Positions 43,489-54,173 of a stretch of DNA of 64,000 bases are shown here, in pieces. The position numbers were made by a program, and so were the translations under genes. The stretch comes from Stutzerimonas stutzeri. GTDB lineage: Bacteria > Pseudomonadota > Gammaproteobacteria > Pseudomonadales > Pseudomonadaceae. The stretch's first letter is position 1. Every line of letters starts with the position of its first letter. Where the stretch lies: contig DGLA01000010.1 in the NCBI GenBank assembly GCA_002387205.1, positions 638,595 to 702,594 of the forward strand, in the 5' to 3' direction. A model generated the notes under the pieces. The model had not been told where the DNA came from. It saw only the letters and a list, made by a program, of their open reading frames with translations, and did no database searches.

Positions 43489-44184
43489 TCACTGGCCGAT
43501 CGAATGCTGCCGATCGAGTTCGATGGCTTGATCGAGGGTTTCGAGCAGAGCCTTGCGCACCTTCAGCTTGGTGTTCTTGTGGGCGGTCATGTTGATCTTC
43601 TTGAGCTGCTGGGCCGTTGCCCGGGCAACCGCCAGCAACTCTCCAGCCGGAACGACCCTGTCCAGGAAGCCCGCATCGACCGCCGCTGCAGGGCCGAAAA
43701 GCTCGCCGCAGATCACCGAACGCTGGAACGCCGACTTGCGCAACCGATCACGCGCCAGTTCGATGCCGGCGTGGTGCATGGTCATGCCGATCTGCACCTC
43801 GTTCAGCCCGATATTGAATGCACCTTCCGCACCGATCCGGTAGTCCGAGGCCAGCAACAGGAACGCACCCTTGGCGATGGCATGCCCTGGGCAGGCAGTA
43901 ATCACCGGGAAAGGATGGGCCAGCATTCGCCGAGTAAAGCTGGAGCCGGTGGCCACCAGGCTGATTGCGCTTTCGGCACTGGCAGTCATCACCTTCAGAT
44001 CGTAGCCACCGGACAGAATGCCCGGCTGCCCGGTAATGATCACGACCGCGCGATCCTGCTCGGCACGATCAAAGGCTGCGTTCAGCGCCTCGAACACCGC
44101 CGGGGACAACGCGTTGACCTTGCCGTTGTGCAGCGTCAGCGTGGCGATGCCGTCTTCGAGTTCGTAGGAAACCAGTTCACTCAT
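43489..44184 (-). CDS. Crotonase/enoyl-CoA hydratase-like protein
   Basis: A 231-residue protein of the crotonase superfamily (SYELEDGIATLTLHNGKVNA, ILSGGYDLKVM oxyanion-hole region). The second catalytic Glu region is present (GLNEVQIGM), but where classical hydratases have the first Glu (typically G-x-E/D-L) this sequence reads GAFLLLASDYR. That makes hydratase activity doubtful; an isomerase, hydrolase or other acyl-CoA reaction is possible. The start at 44184 gives the conserved MSELVSYELEDG. It ends at a strong terminator, so it is a single-gene unit or follows the HD-GYP gene. Confidence 0.82.
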   Translation of the reverse strand: MSELVSYELEDGIATLTLHNGKVNALSPAVFEALNAAFDRAEQDRAVVIITGQPGILSGGYDLKVMTASAESAISLVATGSSFTRRMLAHPFPVITACPGHAIAKGAFLLLASDYRIGAEGAFNIGLNEVQIGMTMHHAGIELARDRLRKSAFQRSVICGELFGPAAAVDAGFLDRVVPAGELLAVARATAQQLKKINMTAHKNTKLKVRKALLETLDQAIELDRQHSIGQ

Positions 44185-44313
44185 GACGAATATCTCTTGT
44201 TGGTAGTTGGCAGACGTTACCCAGCGCGACCGGCCAGGTAAAGCGCCGTGACTGACCGACAAGTCAGGCATCAAGGGCAAATCAGCGGCTGGCAGGCACG
44301 CCTGGCGGCACAC

Positions 44314-45618
44314 TCAGCCCTCGGCAGTTTCCGGCTCCAGCTCCAGTACCGCCAGCAGCTCCGGATGCAGAATGGACTGCAATTTCGGATCCGAGACGAA
44401 CAGGCCATGGGCGCCGTCCGGGATACCGCTGCTGATTCGATAGGGAATGCCATCGGCATCGACTGTCAGCTGGGACAGATCCAGATACCGTGGATCACAG
44501 GGCTGCTTGGCTGCATTGCGCAACACCACGACCTTGGGTCGCAGATGCAGCTGCGGATGTTTTTCCAGCACCAGCCCTACTTCACCGGTGTGGAGTTCGA
44601 CCAGCGTGCCAACGGGAAACACGCCCAGCCAGCGGATGAATTCCTGCACCAGGGTTTCGTCGAACTGCTGGTCCGCGCCGCTGCGCAGCACGTCATAAGC
44701 GGTCTGGATCGGTCGGGCATCGTCGTAGGAGCGGTGGCTGGTGATCGCATCGAAGGCATCGACGATAGTGATCACCCGGGTGGTGAAGGGTATCTGGTAG
44801 CGATCGAGCCCCAGCGGGTAGCCTTTTCCATCAAGCCGCTCATGATGACCATAGGCGGCCTGGGCTGCAGCTGCAGGAATATCGGCCTGCGTACACAGCG
44901 CCTGGTAGCCGTAAGTGGGGTGCAGCTTGACCTGCCCGAACTCTTCTTCGGTGAGTTTGCCCGGCTTGTTGAGGATCAGGGGGTCGACCTTCATCTTGCC
45001 AACGTCGTGCAGCAGCCCGGCAATCCCCAAGACTTCTACCTTTTCATCGGACAGGCCGAGATGGGTACCGAACCCCATCGCCAGGATCGAGACCGAGAGG
45101 CAATGCAGGCTGGTATAGAGATCCTGGGATTTGAGCCGAGTCAGCCAGAGCATCGCGCTTTCGTTGCGCAACATGCTTTCCAGGTTGCGCTTGACCAGTG
45201 CCTGGCAGGCACGGGTGTCGATGGGCCGCCCTTGCTGAACGTCCGTCAATACCTGATCCAGCACCTCTGTGCTGTGCCGATACGCTTCGCGCGCTTCCTG
45301 CACTTCGAGCGATAAGGGGATGCGATTCATGGTGCGCTTGACACGCAGCGGTGTCGCCGTAGGGACGACCATCTGGCCTTCGCCGAGCACAACCCTTCGC
45401 GTGTCGTCGACAAATACATAGTCGCAGCGCTCACGCACCGCCTGGATGTGTTCAGGTTTCAGGAGCGGAAAGCCCTGGAAAAGGAAATCGGTCTGACGCC
45501 AGGGCCGATCCAGCTCGCAGATGTACATCCCGAGTTCGAGATAGCTGACATGCAGGCGGCGTTTGGTCGCAACCTGTACCGTGTCAGGGCGCTTTTTCCT
45601 GTGTCTGAATAACTTCAT
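44314..45618 (-). CDS. HD-GYP domain c-di-GMP phosphodiesterase
   Basis: A 434-residue protein. The N-terminal domain (KKRPDTVQVATKRRLHVSYL, DRPWRQTDFLFQGFPL) resembles DUF3391. The HD-GYP domain has the metal ligands His204-Asp205 (GLLHDVGKM), His258-His259-Glu260 (GHHERLDGKGYP) and the GYP motif at 266-268, so it should degrade c-di-GMP to GMP. A C-terminal region of about 90 residues follows. It may counter the diguanylate cyclase at 16-18 kb; a physical link is not shown. AGGAAAGG precedes the ATG. Confidence 0.93.
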   Translation of the reverse strand: MKLFRHRKKRPDTVQVATKRRLHVSYLELGMYICELDRPWRQTDFLFQGFPLLKPEHIQAVRERCDYVFVDDTRRVVLGEGQMVVPTATPLRVKRTMNRIPLSLEVQEAREAYRHSTEVLDQVLTDVQQGRPIDTRACQALVKRNLESMLRNESAMLWLTRLKSQDLYTSLHCLSVSILAMGFGTHLGLSDEKVEVLGIAGLLHDVGKMKVDPLILNKPGKLTEEEFGQVKLHPTYGYQALCTQADIPAAAAQAAYGHHERLDGKGYPLGLDRYQIPFTTRVITIVDAFDAITSHRSYDDARPIQTAYDVLRSGADQQFDETLVQEFIRWLGVFPVGTLVELHTGEVGLVLEKHPQLHLRPKVVVLRNAAKQPCDPRYLDLSQLTVDADGIPYRISSGIPDGAHGLFVSDPKLQSILHPELLAVLELEPETAEG

Positions 45619-45783
45619 GGAAGCCTTTCCTGGCTCTTCATACTCTCTTCGCTCGATCCCGGCGGCAGGAAACCGATGCCATCTCGTGTTCTGAACGCTA
45701 GAACATTCAAAGGTTCATTGCCAAATATCATCTGGCCAGTATCCAACCAGTACCTTAACCACATGAAAAAACTAAAAAACTTT

Positions 45784-45812
45784 TTGCCATCGGCAACCTG
45801 TTCGGCTACATT
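45784..45812 (+). promoter_or_regulatory. tRNA-Ser sigma-70 promoter
   Basis: TTGCCA (45784-45789), a 17-bp spacer and TACATT (45807-45812), followed by a GC-rich discriminator. An AT-rich stretch (ATGAAAAAACTAAAAAAC, 45763-45780) upstream resembles an UP element. This is the expected layout for a strong stable-RNA promoter; the tRNA begins about 37 bases after the -10 box. Confidence 0.75.
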
Positions 45813-45848
45813 AGCGCGCCTCGACGGACATCAGCTCCGTCGAGATCC

Positions 45849-45938
45849 GGTGAGGTGTCCGAGCGGTTGAAGGAGCACGCCTGGAAAGTGTGTATACGAG
45901 AAATCGTATCGTGGGTTCGAATCCCACCCTCACCGCCA
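45849..45938 (+). tRNA. tRNA-Ser (anticodon GGA)
   Basis: A 90-nt class II tRNA with encoded CCA. The acceptor arms GGTGAGG (45849-45855) and CCTCACC (45928-45934) pair, followed by G-CCA. The anticodon loop reads CCTGGAAAG with anticodon GGA. The long variable arm (TATACGAGAAATCGTATC) is diagnostic of serine tRNA, and the T loop is GTTCGAATC. It closely matches the E. coli tRNA-Ser(GGA) sequence I recall. Confidence 0.98.
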
Positions 45939-45950
45939 GACCTGACGAGA

Positions 45951-45975
45951 AAGCCCCGATATCGGGGCTTTTTTG
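45951..45975 (+). terminator. Intrinsic terminator after tRNA-Ser
   Basis: A perfect 10-bp palindrome AAGCCCCGATATCGGGGCTT (45951-45970) followed by TTTTG. Typical strong terminator for the tRNA transcript. Confidence 0.95.
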
Positions 45976-46507
45976 TATCCGCGAGTAAACGCGCCCTGCG
46001 CGCCCTCCTCTATTGCCTTGCAAGCAGACTGCGCCGCACAAAAGCCGAGCCCGGCTTCGATATCCAGCGCAAGCCATTGCCAATGTCGTCGCTGAACCAA
46101 CGACAGCACCGTTACCCGCAAATGTTCCGATTTCACCCGTTGTCGCTCCGCTTCACGGCGTGGCGTTTCCATTGGCATCAATGCGGCCATCGGCCCGGCT
46201 GGACGGCGCCGGTACCGATTGGCGCGGGACCGCGCGCGAAGCTCGCGGATCATCAGGGGACCCGGATGGGTGGCGGCCACCCCTCATGCATGCAGCCATG
46301 TGTCGGCCCAAACCGTTCTCGCCCGGGCCTGGTCTGCTAATTGCTTTGCCTTCGACCAAGACAGCGGCAATCGACGGCCAGAGATCGACGAAGCAAATCG
46401 GCCGTCAGCGTGCAGACCGATCAGCAGATCGCGTGACCGAAGCGGCATGACGCGATTATTGACCGGCTCACTGGAGCCCCGCCTCAAACAACAACAAAGG
46501 CCGCCCC
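45976..46507. other. 532-bp stretch with no recognised gene
   Basis: Between the tRNA terminator and the next small ORF I see no protein with family features on either strand. The open frames here are GC-driven and low in recognisable motifs, and none has a convincing ribosome site. It may be a degenerate region next to a tRNA gene. No copy of the tRNA 3' end was seen in it. Confidence 0.5.
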
Positions 46508-46603
46508 ATGCTCAAGCACAAGAAATTCCGGCAGGCAACATTGATCCTGATCGCAACAGCTATAATCCTGATCCTCCCTAACCTGACCCGGCTCATTGGC
46601 TGA
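46508..46603 (+). CDS. Putative 31-residue single-span membrane microprotein
   Basis: Short ORF MLKHKKFRQATLILIATAII ending LPNLTRLIG. It has a positively charged N-terminus, one strong hydrophobic helix and a short C-terminus. AAAGG at 46497-46501 is well placed before the ATG. It starts 126 bases before the rhodanese gene on the same strand. No homologue is recalled; the amino-acid composition is what a small bitopic protein would have. Confidence 0.45.
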   Translation: MLKHKKFRQATLILIATAIILILPNLTRLIG

Positions 46604-46633
46604 AGGGCCCACGAGATTGCGCGAGAGGATTCC

Positions 46634-46987
46634 ATGTACCGACTGCTTCCGATATTGATGCTGCTGACCGTGACTGCCACGGCTGGAACCATAGACCAGC
46701 CCGCCGCCCTGGCCGCCCTGCAGCAACCGGACAGCGTTCTGATCGACGTGCGGACCGCACCGGAATACGCCGAGGGGGCACTGCCCGACGCCACGCGCAT
46801 CGAGACGCAGCACCTAGCTGAACGTATCGCCAGCGTGGCCCCCGACAAGCAGACCCCGGTCATCCTCTATTGCCGCACGGGCCGGCGATCTTCAGCCGCG
46901 CAGGATCTACTGCAAGGCATGGGCTATTCCAACGTCATCAACGCCGGCGGCTACGACGAGCTCAAATCTGTCGTCATGCCTCGCTGA
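46634..46987 (+). CDS. Exported rhodanese-like domain protein
   Basis: A 117-residue protein with a signal peptide (YRLLPILMLLTVTATAGT) and one rhodanese domain. The active-site loop YCRTGRRSS has Cys80. SVLIDVRTAPEYAEGALP is the conserved CH2A-type entry. It would act as a periplasmic sulfurtransferase or phosphatase-like protein; the acceptor is unknown. GAGAGGA precedes the start. A hairpin follows at 47044-47073. Confidence 0.88.
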   Translation: MYRLLPILMLLTVTATAGTIDQPAALAALQQPDSVLIDVRTAPEYAEGALPDATRIETQHLAERIASVAPDKQTPVILYCRTGRRSSAAQDLLQGMGYSNVINAGGYDELKSVVMPR

Positions 46988-47043
46988 AGCCATTCCACCG
47001 TCACCGTTTCGTTTACTTCCCGAGATCGCGGAACTAATGCCGA

Positions 47044-47073
47044 GCAGGGGCTACTGAAAAAGTAGCCCACTGC
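47044..47073 (+). terminator. Hairpin between rhodanese and MscS genes
   Basis: Stem GGGCTACT (47048-47055) with AGTAGCCC (47061-47068), loop GAAAA, extended by GCAG/CTGC with a one-base bulge. No T-run follows, so termination is uncertain. Confidence 0.45.
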
Positions 47074-47115
47074 TCTGGCGCCTGGCCGCGCCCGCCCACC
47101 GGAGGATTCGAATCG

Positions 47116-48243
47116 ATGAATTGGGACGTGATGTTGAACGAGAGGTTATGGATCAACACCGGCATTATCGTTGGCGTCACCCTCGTCAGTTATCTGGTGC
47201 TGCAGGCAATCCTGCGGATTATCACCAACCGCCTGCGCAAGCTGGCCAAAGGCTCCAGAAGCGGCTTTGTCGGCATCGCCGCGGAGATGCTCAGCCGCAC
47301 CAGTCACATATTGCTTATTGCGCTTTCCCTGCTGGTTGCCCTGAAGGTTGTTGAGCTGCCGGAGCGCTGGGAGGCGGCGATGTCGCACGGCTGGTTCATT
47401 GCGCTGGCGTTCCAGATTGCCCTCTGGCTGGACGCCGGGGTCCGCCTGTGGATGGAAAGCCTGACCCACGATGGCAAGACGCGTAATCCGGTAACCACCA
47501 CGATCATAGGCATCATGGTGCGCATCGTTGTCTGGACGATGATGCTGCTGTCGATCCTCGCCAACCTCGGCGTGGACATCACGGCCATGGTAGCCAGCCT
47601 CGGGGTCGGCGGTATCGCCATCGCCCTGGCCGTCCAGACACTGCTCAGCGATATCTTTGCCTCGCTGTCCATCGGCATCGACAAGCCGTTCGAGATTGGC
47701 GACTTCGTGGTGTTTGGCGATGTCGCCGGCAACATCGAACACATCGGCCTGAAGACGACCCGCATCCGCAGCCTGAGCGGCGAACAGGTGGTGTGCTCCA
47801 ACGCCGACCTGCTCAAGCAGACCCTGCACAACTACAAGCGCATGAACACGCGACGCATCGTGTTCAAGTTCGGCATCACCTACAACACGCCGTCGGACAA
47901 AGTGCGTGAAGTCTCGGCGCTGGTGAAGCGGATCATCGACGAGGTAGAAAACGCCAACTTCGACCGTGCCCACTTCCTGGCTTTCGATGACAGCCAGCTG
48001 ACCTTTGAAGTCGTCTACATCATGCAGGTGCCGGACTACAACAAGTACATGGACGCGCAACAGGAGATCAACCTGAAGCTGCTCGATGGCATTCGTGGCA
48101 TGGGCCTGCAGTTCGCCTTCCCCACACGCAGCGTGGAGTTCATCGGCGGCAGTTTCCCCGAAATCAGCGTTGCCGGCGTGCCAAAGGAGCAACCGGCGGC
48201 CAACCAGGAGGCAGACGCCTCACGCAGCCAGCCATTCGCCTGA
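47116..48243 (+). CDS. MscS-family mechanosensitive ion channel
   Basis: A 375-residue membrane protein. Three to four N-terminal helices lead into the pore helix VASLGVGGIAIALAVQTLLS and the beta domain (IGIDKPFEIGDFVVFGDVAG), which form the MscS core. The C-terminal cytoplasmic vestibule region (GITYNTPSDKVREVSALVKR, VVYIMQVPDYNKYMDAQQ) is typical of the YnaI/YbdG-like subgroup. It opens under hypoosmotic stress. GGAGG lies 14 bases before the ATG. Confidence 0.9.
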   Translation: MNWDVMLNERLWINTGIIVGVTLVSYLVLQAILRIITNRLRKLAKGSRSGFVGIAAEMLSRTSHILLIALSLLVALKVVELPERWEAAMSHGWFIALAFQIALWLDAGVRLWMESLTHDGKTRNPVTTTIIGIMVRIVVWTMMLLSILANLGVDITAMVASLGVGGIAIALAVQTLLSDIFASLSIGIDKPFEIGDFVVFGDVAGNIEHIGLKTTRIRSLSGEQVVCSNADLLKQTLHNYKRMNTRRIVFKFGITYNTPSDKVREVSALVKRIIDEVENANFDRAHFLAFDDSQLTFEVVYIMQVPDYNKYMDAQQEINLKLLDGIRGMGLQFAFPTRSVEFIGGSFPEISVAGVPKEQPAANQEADASRSQPFA

Positions 48244-48249
48244 TCAGCC

Positions 48250-48278
48250 GTGCAGTGCCGGACCCACCGGCACTGCAC
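48250..48278. terminator. Bidirectional hairpin between mscS and acsA
   Basis: A perfect 12-bp inverted repeat (GTGCAGTGCCGG at 48250-48261 with CCGGCACTGCAC at 48267-48278) in the 42-base gap between two convergent genes. No T-run on either side, but the position and stability suggest a shared terminator or mRNA 3' end. Confidence 0.6.
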
Positions 48279-48285
48279 CAGGCGA

Positions 48286-50241
<1,956 letters not shown>

Positions 50242-50494
50242 GGGCAGTACCTCACTCGTTGGTCCAGTTATCTGTCGAATAACCCTGTCCTACAGGCGAA
50301 CCATACGAATCCAAACCATGCGCCTGATAGACGTCTTTTCACGGGCTAGCAGGCCGTCGGTGCCGCCTGAGATCCAGCATGGCCCGACAGCCTTCCCCCA
50401 ATGAGCATAGACGGTCTCGCCAGGGGTGTACTTTGCGCCTGTGCGCTGTCACAGGAAGACGGGGCGGATCGCCCGCACACTGGAACCCCCCGGC

Positions 50495-51826
50495 ATGTCC
50501 TCACCCACCAACGCCCTGTTTCGTATTGCCAAGCGCATCAGCGAGAGCATCGCCTTCTATCCCGTAGTGATCGCCACCGGCTTCCTGATAGTCGCCGGCC
50601 TCGTCCTTGCGTTCGAATCGACCCCGCTGGCCGAAACCCTGCGTCGCGACCTGCCCCCGGGCCTCGTCGAAGCAGACAACGCGCGCGAAATCCTCGGCAC
50701 CCTGATCACCGCCATCATTTCGCTGACGGTGTTCAGCTTTTCCATGGTAATGGTTGTGCTCAACGGTGCGGCTGCACGCCTCTCGCCCCGAGTGTTGCCC
50801 GGCCTGGTCAGCGATCGGCGCAACCAGATGATCCTGGGCTTCTATCTGGGCAGCATTCTTTATTTCCTGCTGATGATCGGCACCCTGGACAAGAACGATC
50901 CCGCCAGTGTGCCGACGCTTGGGCTGCTGTTGACGCTGCTGCTGGGCATGACCTGCATGGCGCTGTTTGTGGTGTTTATCCGCTCGGTTTCGCAATCGAT
51001 TCAGGTCGACTGGGTCATCAACCAGCTCTTCGGGGATTCGTCCCGCAACCTGGAAAAGCGCAAGGAACGGATGGCCGGGATCACGCAGATTCCGGACCCA
51101 AGCGACTGGTGGTGCCTGGCCGCGACACGCCCGGGCTACTTGCGGGAGGTCAACGAGCGGCGCCTGTGCAAGCTGCTGCGCAAGCGCGACCTCACGGCAG
51201 TCGTCCAGGTGGAACCAGGCTTTTTTCTTATCGAAGGTCACCCCCTGCTGAGGCTCGATGGGGCCTTGTCCGACAAGGAAGCAGGCGAGGTACTGGACTG
51301 CTTCGACTTCCACAACAACGAGTTCGCCGGCGCCAACATCTCGTACGGCATGCGCCAGATTTCCGAAATCGCCGTCAAGGCCATCAGCCCGGCCATCAAC
51401 GACCCAGGCACCGCGATACGCGCCGTCAACCTCATCGGCCTGTTGTTGAAACGCCTCGGCGGGGTCCCGCCCTACGACGTTGGCTGCATGGACGATGGCC
51501 GCCCACGCCTTTTCTATCCGCAGCTGGACATGGAGAGCCTGCTGGAAGTGGTGGCTGCGCCGATCCGCATCTACGGCAGCCACGATCCCCACGTACTCAT
51601 TGCCCTGCTGCAGTGCATGAAGAACGCCTTGCACGACAGCCCAAGCGACGAACAGGTCGAGGCATTGCATGGCGAGATCCATGCCCTGCGCGATGAGGCA
51701 GACGCCAAGGTCGAAAACCGGCGCGACCGATACGCAGTCAATGACCAGCTCGAGCGCATGAACAAGTTGCAGGGGCGCAAGCACCCGGGCGTGGAATTGC
51801 TGGTCCTGGACCGGACCCAGCGATAG
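50495..51826 (+). CDS. DUF2254 family membrane protein
   Basis: A 443-residue predicted membrane protein. Four hydrophobic helices in the first third (FYPVVIATGFLIVAGLVLAF, ITAIISLTVFSFSMVMVVL, LGFYLGSILYFLLMIG, LLTLLLGMTCMALFVVF) precede a soluble C-terminal domain with AISPAINDPGTAIRAVNLIG. I place it in DUF2254, of unknown function. The start at 50495 has a weak GGAAC site; an upstream in-frame start at 50426 adds 23 non-conserved residues. It ends at a bidirectional terminator shared with deaD. Confidence 0.82.
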   Translation: MSSPTNALFRIAKRISESIAFYPVVIATGFLIVAGLVLAFESTPLAETLRRDLPPGLVEADNAREILGTLITAIISLTVFSFSMVMVVLNGAAARLSPRVLPGLVSDRRNQMILGFYLGSILYFLLMIGTLDKNDPASVPTLGLLLTLLLGMTCMALFVVFIRSVSQSIQVDWVINQLFGDSSRNLEKRKERMAGITQIPDPSDWWCLAATRPGYLREVNERRLCKLLRKRDLTAVVQVEPGFFLIEGHPLLRLDGALSDKEAGEVLDCFDFHNNEFAGANISYGMRQISEIAVKAISPAINDPGTAIRAVNLIGLLLKRLGGVPPYDVGCMDDGRPRLFYPQLDMESLLEVVAAPIRIYGSHDPHVLIALLQCMKNALHDSPSDEQVEALHGEIHALRDEADAKVENRRDRYAVNDQLERMNKLQGRKHPGVELLVLDRTQR

Positions 51827-51863
51827 CCTGTCAAGCCGCGTCACGGCTGTGCGACAGATACAA

Positions 51864-51892
51864 AAAAGGGTGAGCACCAGGCTCACCCTTTT
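51864..51892. terminator. Bidirectional intrinsic terminator
   Basis: A perfect 12-bp stem (AAAAGGGTGAGC at 51864-51875 with GCTCACCCTTTT at 51881-51892), with A- and T-rich ends that serve both strands. It separates the convergent DUF2254 and deaD genes. Confidence 0.92.
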
Positions 51893-51909
51893 CGATCACA
51901 CCAGGACGA

Positions 51910-53571
51910 TCAATCCTCGCGATAGCGACGCAGCTTGAGCTGCTTGCCGCCGACACGGGTGTCCTTGAGCTTGCCCAGCAGACGCTCGAGCCCCTCTTCC
52001 GGCAACTCGACCAGGCTGAAGCTGTCGCGCACCTGGATGCGGCCGATGGCTTCGCGGGCCAGGCCGCCTTCGTTGAGGATAGCGCCAAGCAGGTTGCGCG
52101 CGGCGATGCCGTCACGGGCACCCAGCGGGCTACGGCAGCGGGCACGGCCTTCAGCCAGCGGGATCGGAGCGCGACGTTCGCGGTCACCGCTACGCTCCGG
52201 ACGATCGGAGCGCTCGCGTGGGCTGCTGGTCGGAACCAACGGTTGCTCTTTTTCCACCTCAGCCAAGGTCAGCGCCTGACCATTGGTGGCCTTGCGCAGC
52301 AGCGCAGCGGCCAGGGCACGCGGGCTGCAACCGATATCGGCTACCAGCTTGTCGAGCAGTTCGCCATGGCTGGCTTCAGCATCGGCCACCAGCGGCGCCA
52401 GGCTGTTGGTGAGCTTCTTGATGCGCGCGTCCAGAACCTGCTGGGCATTCGGCAGACGGGCTTCGGCAACCTTCTGGTTGGTGACGCGCTCGATGACCTG
52501 CAGCATGCGACGCTCGCGCGGCGTGACCAGCAGCAGCGCGCGCCCTTCACGACCGGCACGACCGGTACGGCCGATACGGTGTACGTAGGACTCCGGGTCG
52601 TAGGGCATATCGACGTTGAATACGTGAGTGATACGCGACACGTCGAGGCCGCGAGCGGCAACGTCGGTGGCGACCACGATATCCAGGCGACCATCCTTGA
52701 GCGATTCGATGACGCGCTCACGCTGGTTCTGGGCGATGTCGCCGTTCAGCGCAGCAGCCTTGTAGCCCTTGGCTTCCAGCGCGGCGGCCAGGTCCAGGGT
52801 GGCCTGCTTGGTCCGCACGAATGCGATCAGGGCGTCGAAGTCTTCGACTTCCAGCAGGCGCAGCACCGCAGCAATCTTCTGGTCGGCATGCACCATCAGG
52901 TGCGCCTGCTCGATGCGGGCAACGGTCTGGGTCTTGGTAGCGACCTTGATGTGCTGCGGCTCGCGCAGGTGCTTTTCGGCGATTGCGCGAATCGAATGCG
53001 GCAGCGTCGCGGAGAACAGCACGCTCTGGCGGCTTTCCGGCATGGCTTCGAAGATCACTTCGAGGTCGTCCATGAAGCCCAGCTTGAGCATTTCGTCCGC
53101 TTCGTCGAGCACCAGGTACTGGATGGTCGACAGCAGCGTGCCGTTGCGGCTCAGGTGGTCGACCAGGCGGCCTGGTGTCGCGACGATGATCTGCGCGCCC
53201 TGGCGAATGGCCTTGAGCTGCGGACCCATCGGGGCACCACCGTAGACGGCGACGACGCCCACGCCTGGCATCTGCTTGGAATAGGTTTCGAAGGCGGTGG
53301 CGACCTGCAGGGCCAGCTCACGCGTCGGCGCGAGGATCAGCGCCTGCGGTTCACGCTTGGCCGGGTCGATCTTGGACAGGATAGGCAGCGCGAAGGCTGC
53401 GGTCTTGCCGGTACCGGTCTGGGCCTGGCCGATCATGTCGTGGCCGCCGAGGATTACCGGGATCGCCTGGCTCTGAATGGCCGAAGGCTCTTCGTAGCCG
53501 ACTGCGATGACAGCAGCGAGTACGGAGGGATGAATGCCGAGTGCGGCAAAGCCGCCGATTTCTTGGGTCAT
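51910..53571 (-). CDS. deaD: ATP-dependent DEAD-box RNA helicase DeaD/CsdA
   Basis: A 553-residue RNA helicase involved in ribosome assembly and cold adaptation. The Q motif region (AALGIHPSVLAAV, AIQSQAIPVIL), Walker A AQTGTGKTAAF, DEAD box VLDEADEMLKLG, SAT motif LFSATLPHS and HRIGRTGRAGREG are all intact. A C-terminal region with an RNA-binding RRM-like DbpA domain follows a basic, RS-rich linker (PRERSDRPERSGDRERR). The start at 53571 has AGGAAA upstream and gives the conserved N-terminus. Confidence 0.95.
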   Translation of the reverse strand: MTQEIGGFAALGIHPSVLAAVIAVGYEEPSAIQSQAIPVILGGHDMIGQAQTGTGKTAAFALPILSKIDPAKREPQALILAPTRELALQVATAFETYSKQMPGVGVVAVYGGAPMGPQLKAIRQGAQIIVATPGRLVDHLSRNGTLLSTIQYLVLDEADEMLKLGFMDDLEVIFEAMPESRQSVLFSATLPHSIRAIAEKHLREPQHIKVATKTQTVARIEQAHLMVHADQKIAAVLRLLEVEDFDALIAFVRTKQATLDLAAALEAKGYKAAALNGDIAQNQRERVIESLKDGRLDIVVATDVAARGLDVSRITHVFNVDMPYDPESYVHRIGRTGRAGREGRALLLVTPRERRMLQVIERVTNQKVAEARLPNAQQVLDARIKKLTNSLAPLVADAEASHGELLDKLVADIGCSPRALAAALLRKATNGQALTLAEVEKEQPLVPTSSPRERSDRPERSGDRERRAPIPLAEGRARCRSPLGARDGIAARNLLGAILNEGGLAREAIGRIQVRDSFSLVELPEEGLERLLGKLKDTRVGGKQLKLRRYRED

Positions 53572-54173
53572 GGGTCTTTTCCTGATGCTCCGCAAAGACC
53601 CATGTTCCGAAGCTGCGCATGCCATGCAAAACCCGAAGGTCACCCTGGCAGCCTGGTCGGCGGGGTTTGCGAAAACGTATGAATGATGAATCGTCTAGGA
53701 CAGCCGCGAGAAGCGGAAAGCAGCCGAAGCAGCGCTTCGTGTGTTGCAGTACCTGAACGCAGGCTGGGTTTCAGCCGGCGCGTACTATACCGGATTTCTG
53801 TGACGCTGTGCGTGCATTTTGTCTTGCGTGTTAAGTTCGTAAGGCTCAAGCGCGCCGGCTGGGCGAGCTCGAAGAACCGCCCGGAGCCGGCGCCGCCCGC
53901 ACGAATAGTCAGCTGAACTCGACATGCGCTCATTCGTGTCTGGTTACCGATGCCCAACGATGGCAAAGCCGCCTGGCCATCGCGATACAGCGTTAACCAG
54001 TCGCGAGCGTACGGACAACTGCAAGACACGCCAGCCCGCCGCGTCATGATTCGAACTCGCCACCGCCGCTCCGGTCACTAGCAGATACCCAACGCGGCAA
54101 CCCGTCCCTTCACCCGTCACGGCCGGGTGCCTATGCTCAAGCAGGACGCCACCTGCTAAAACAAGGAATACCT
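53572..54173. other. 602-bp divergent region between deaD and fadE
   Basis: No gene is recognised on either strand. Long leader regions upstream of cold-shock helicases are known to be regulatory, and the minus-strand side could be a long deaD leader. The fadE ribosome site AAGGAA lies just before 54174. No PsrA-type palindrome was seen here. Confidence 0.5.

Noticed and set aside
45849..46507. Genomic island inserted at tRNA-Ser
   Set aside because: No integrase gene and no second copy of the tRNA 3' end was seen within the window; only an empty 530-bp stretch follows.
52243..53682. Open frame of 479 codons opposite deaD
   Set aside because: Antisense shadow of an intact DEAD-box helicase; no motifs.
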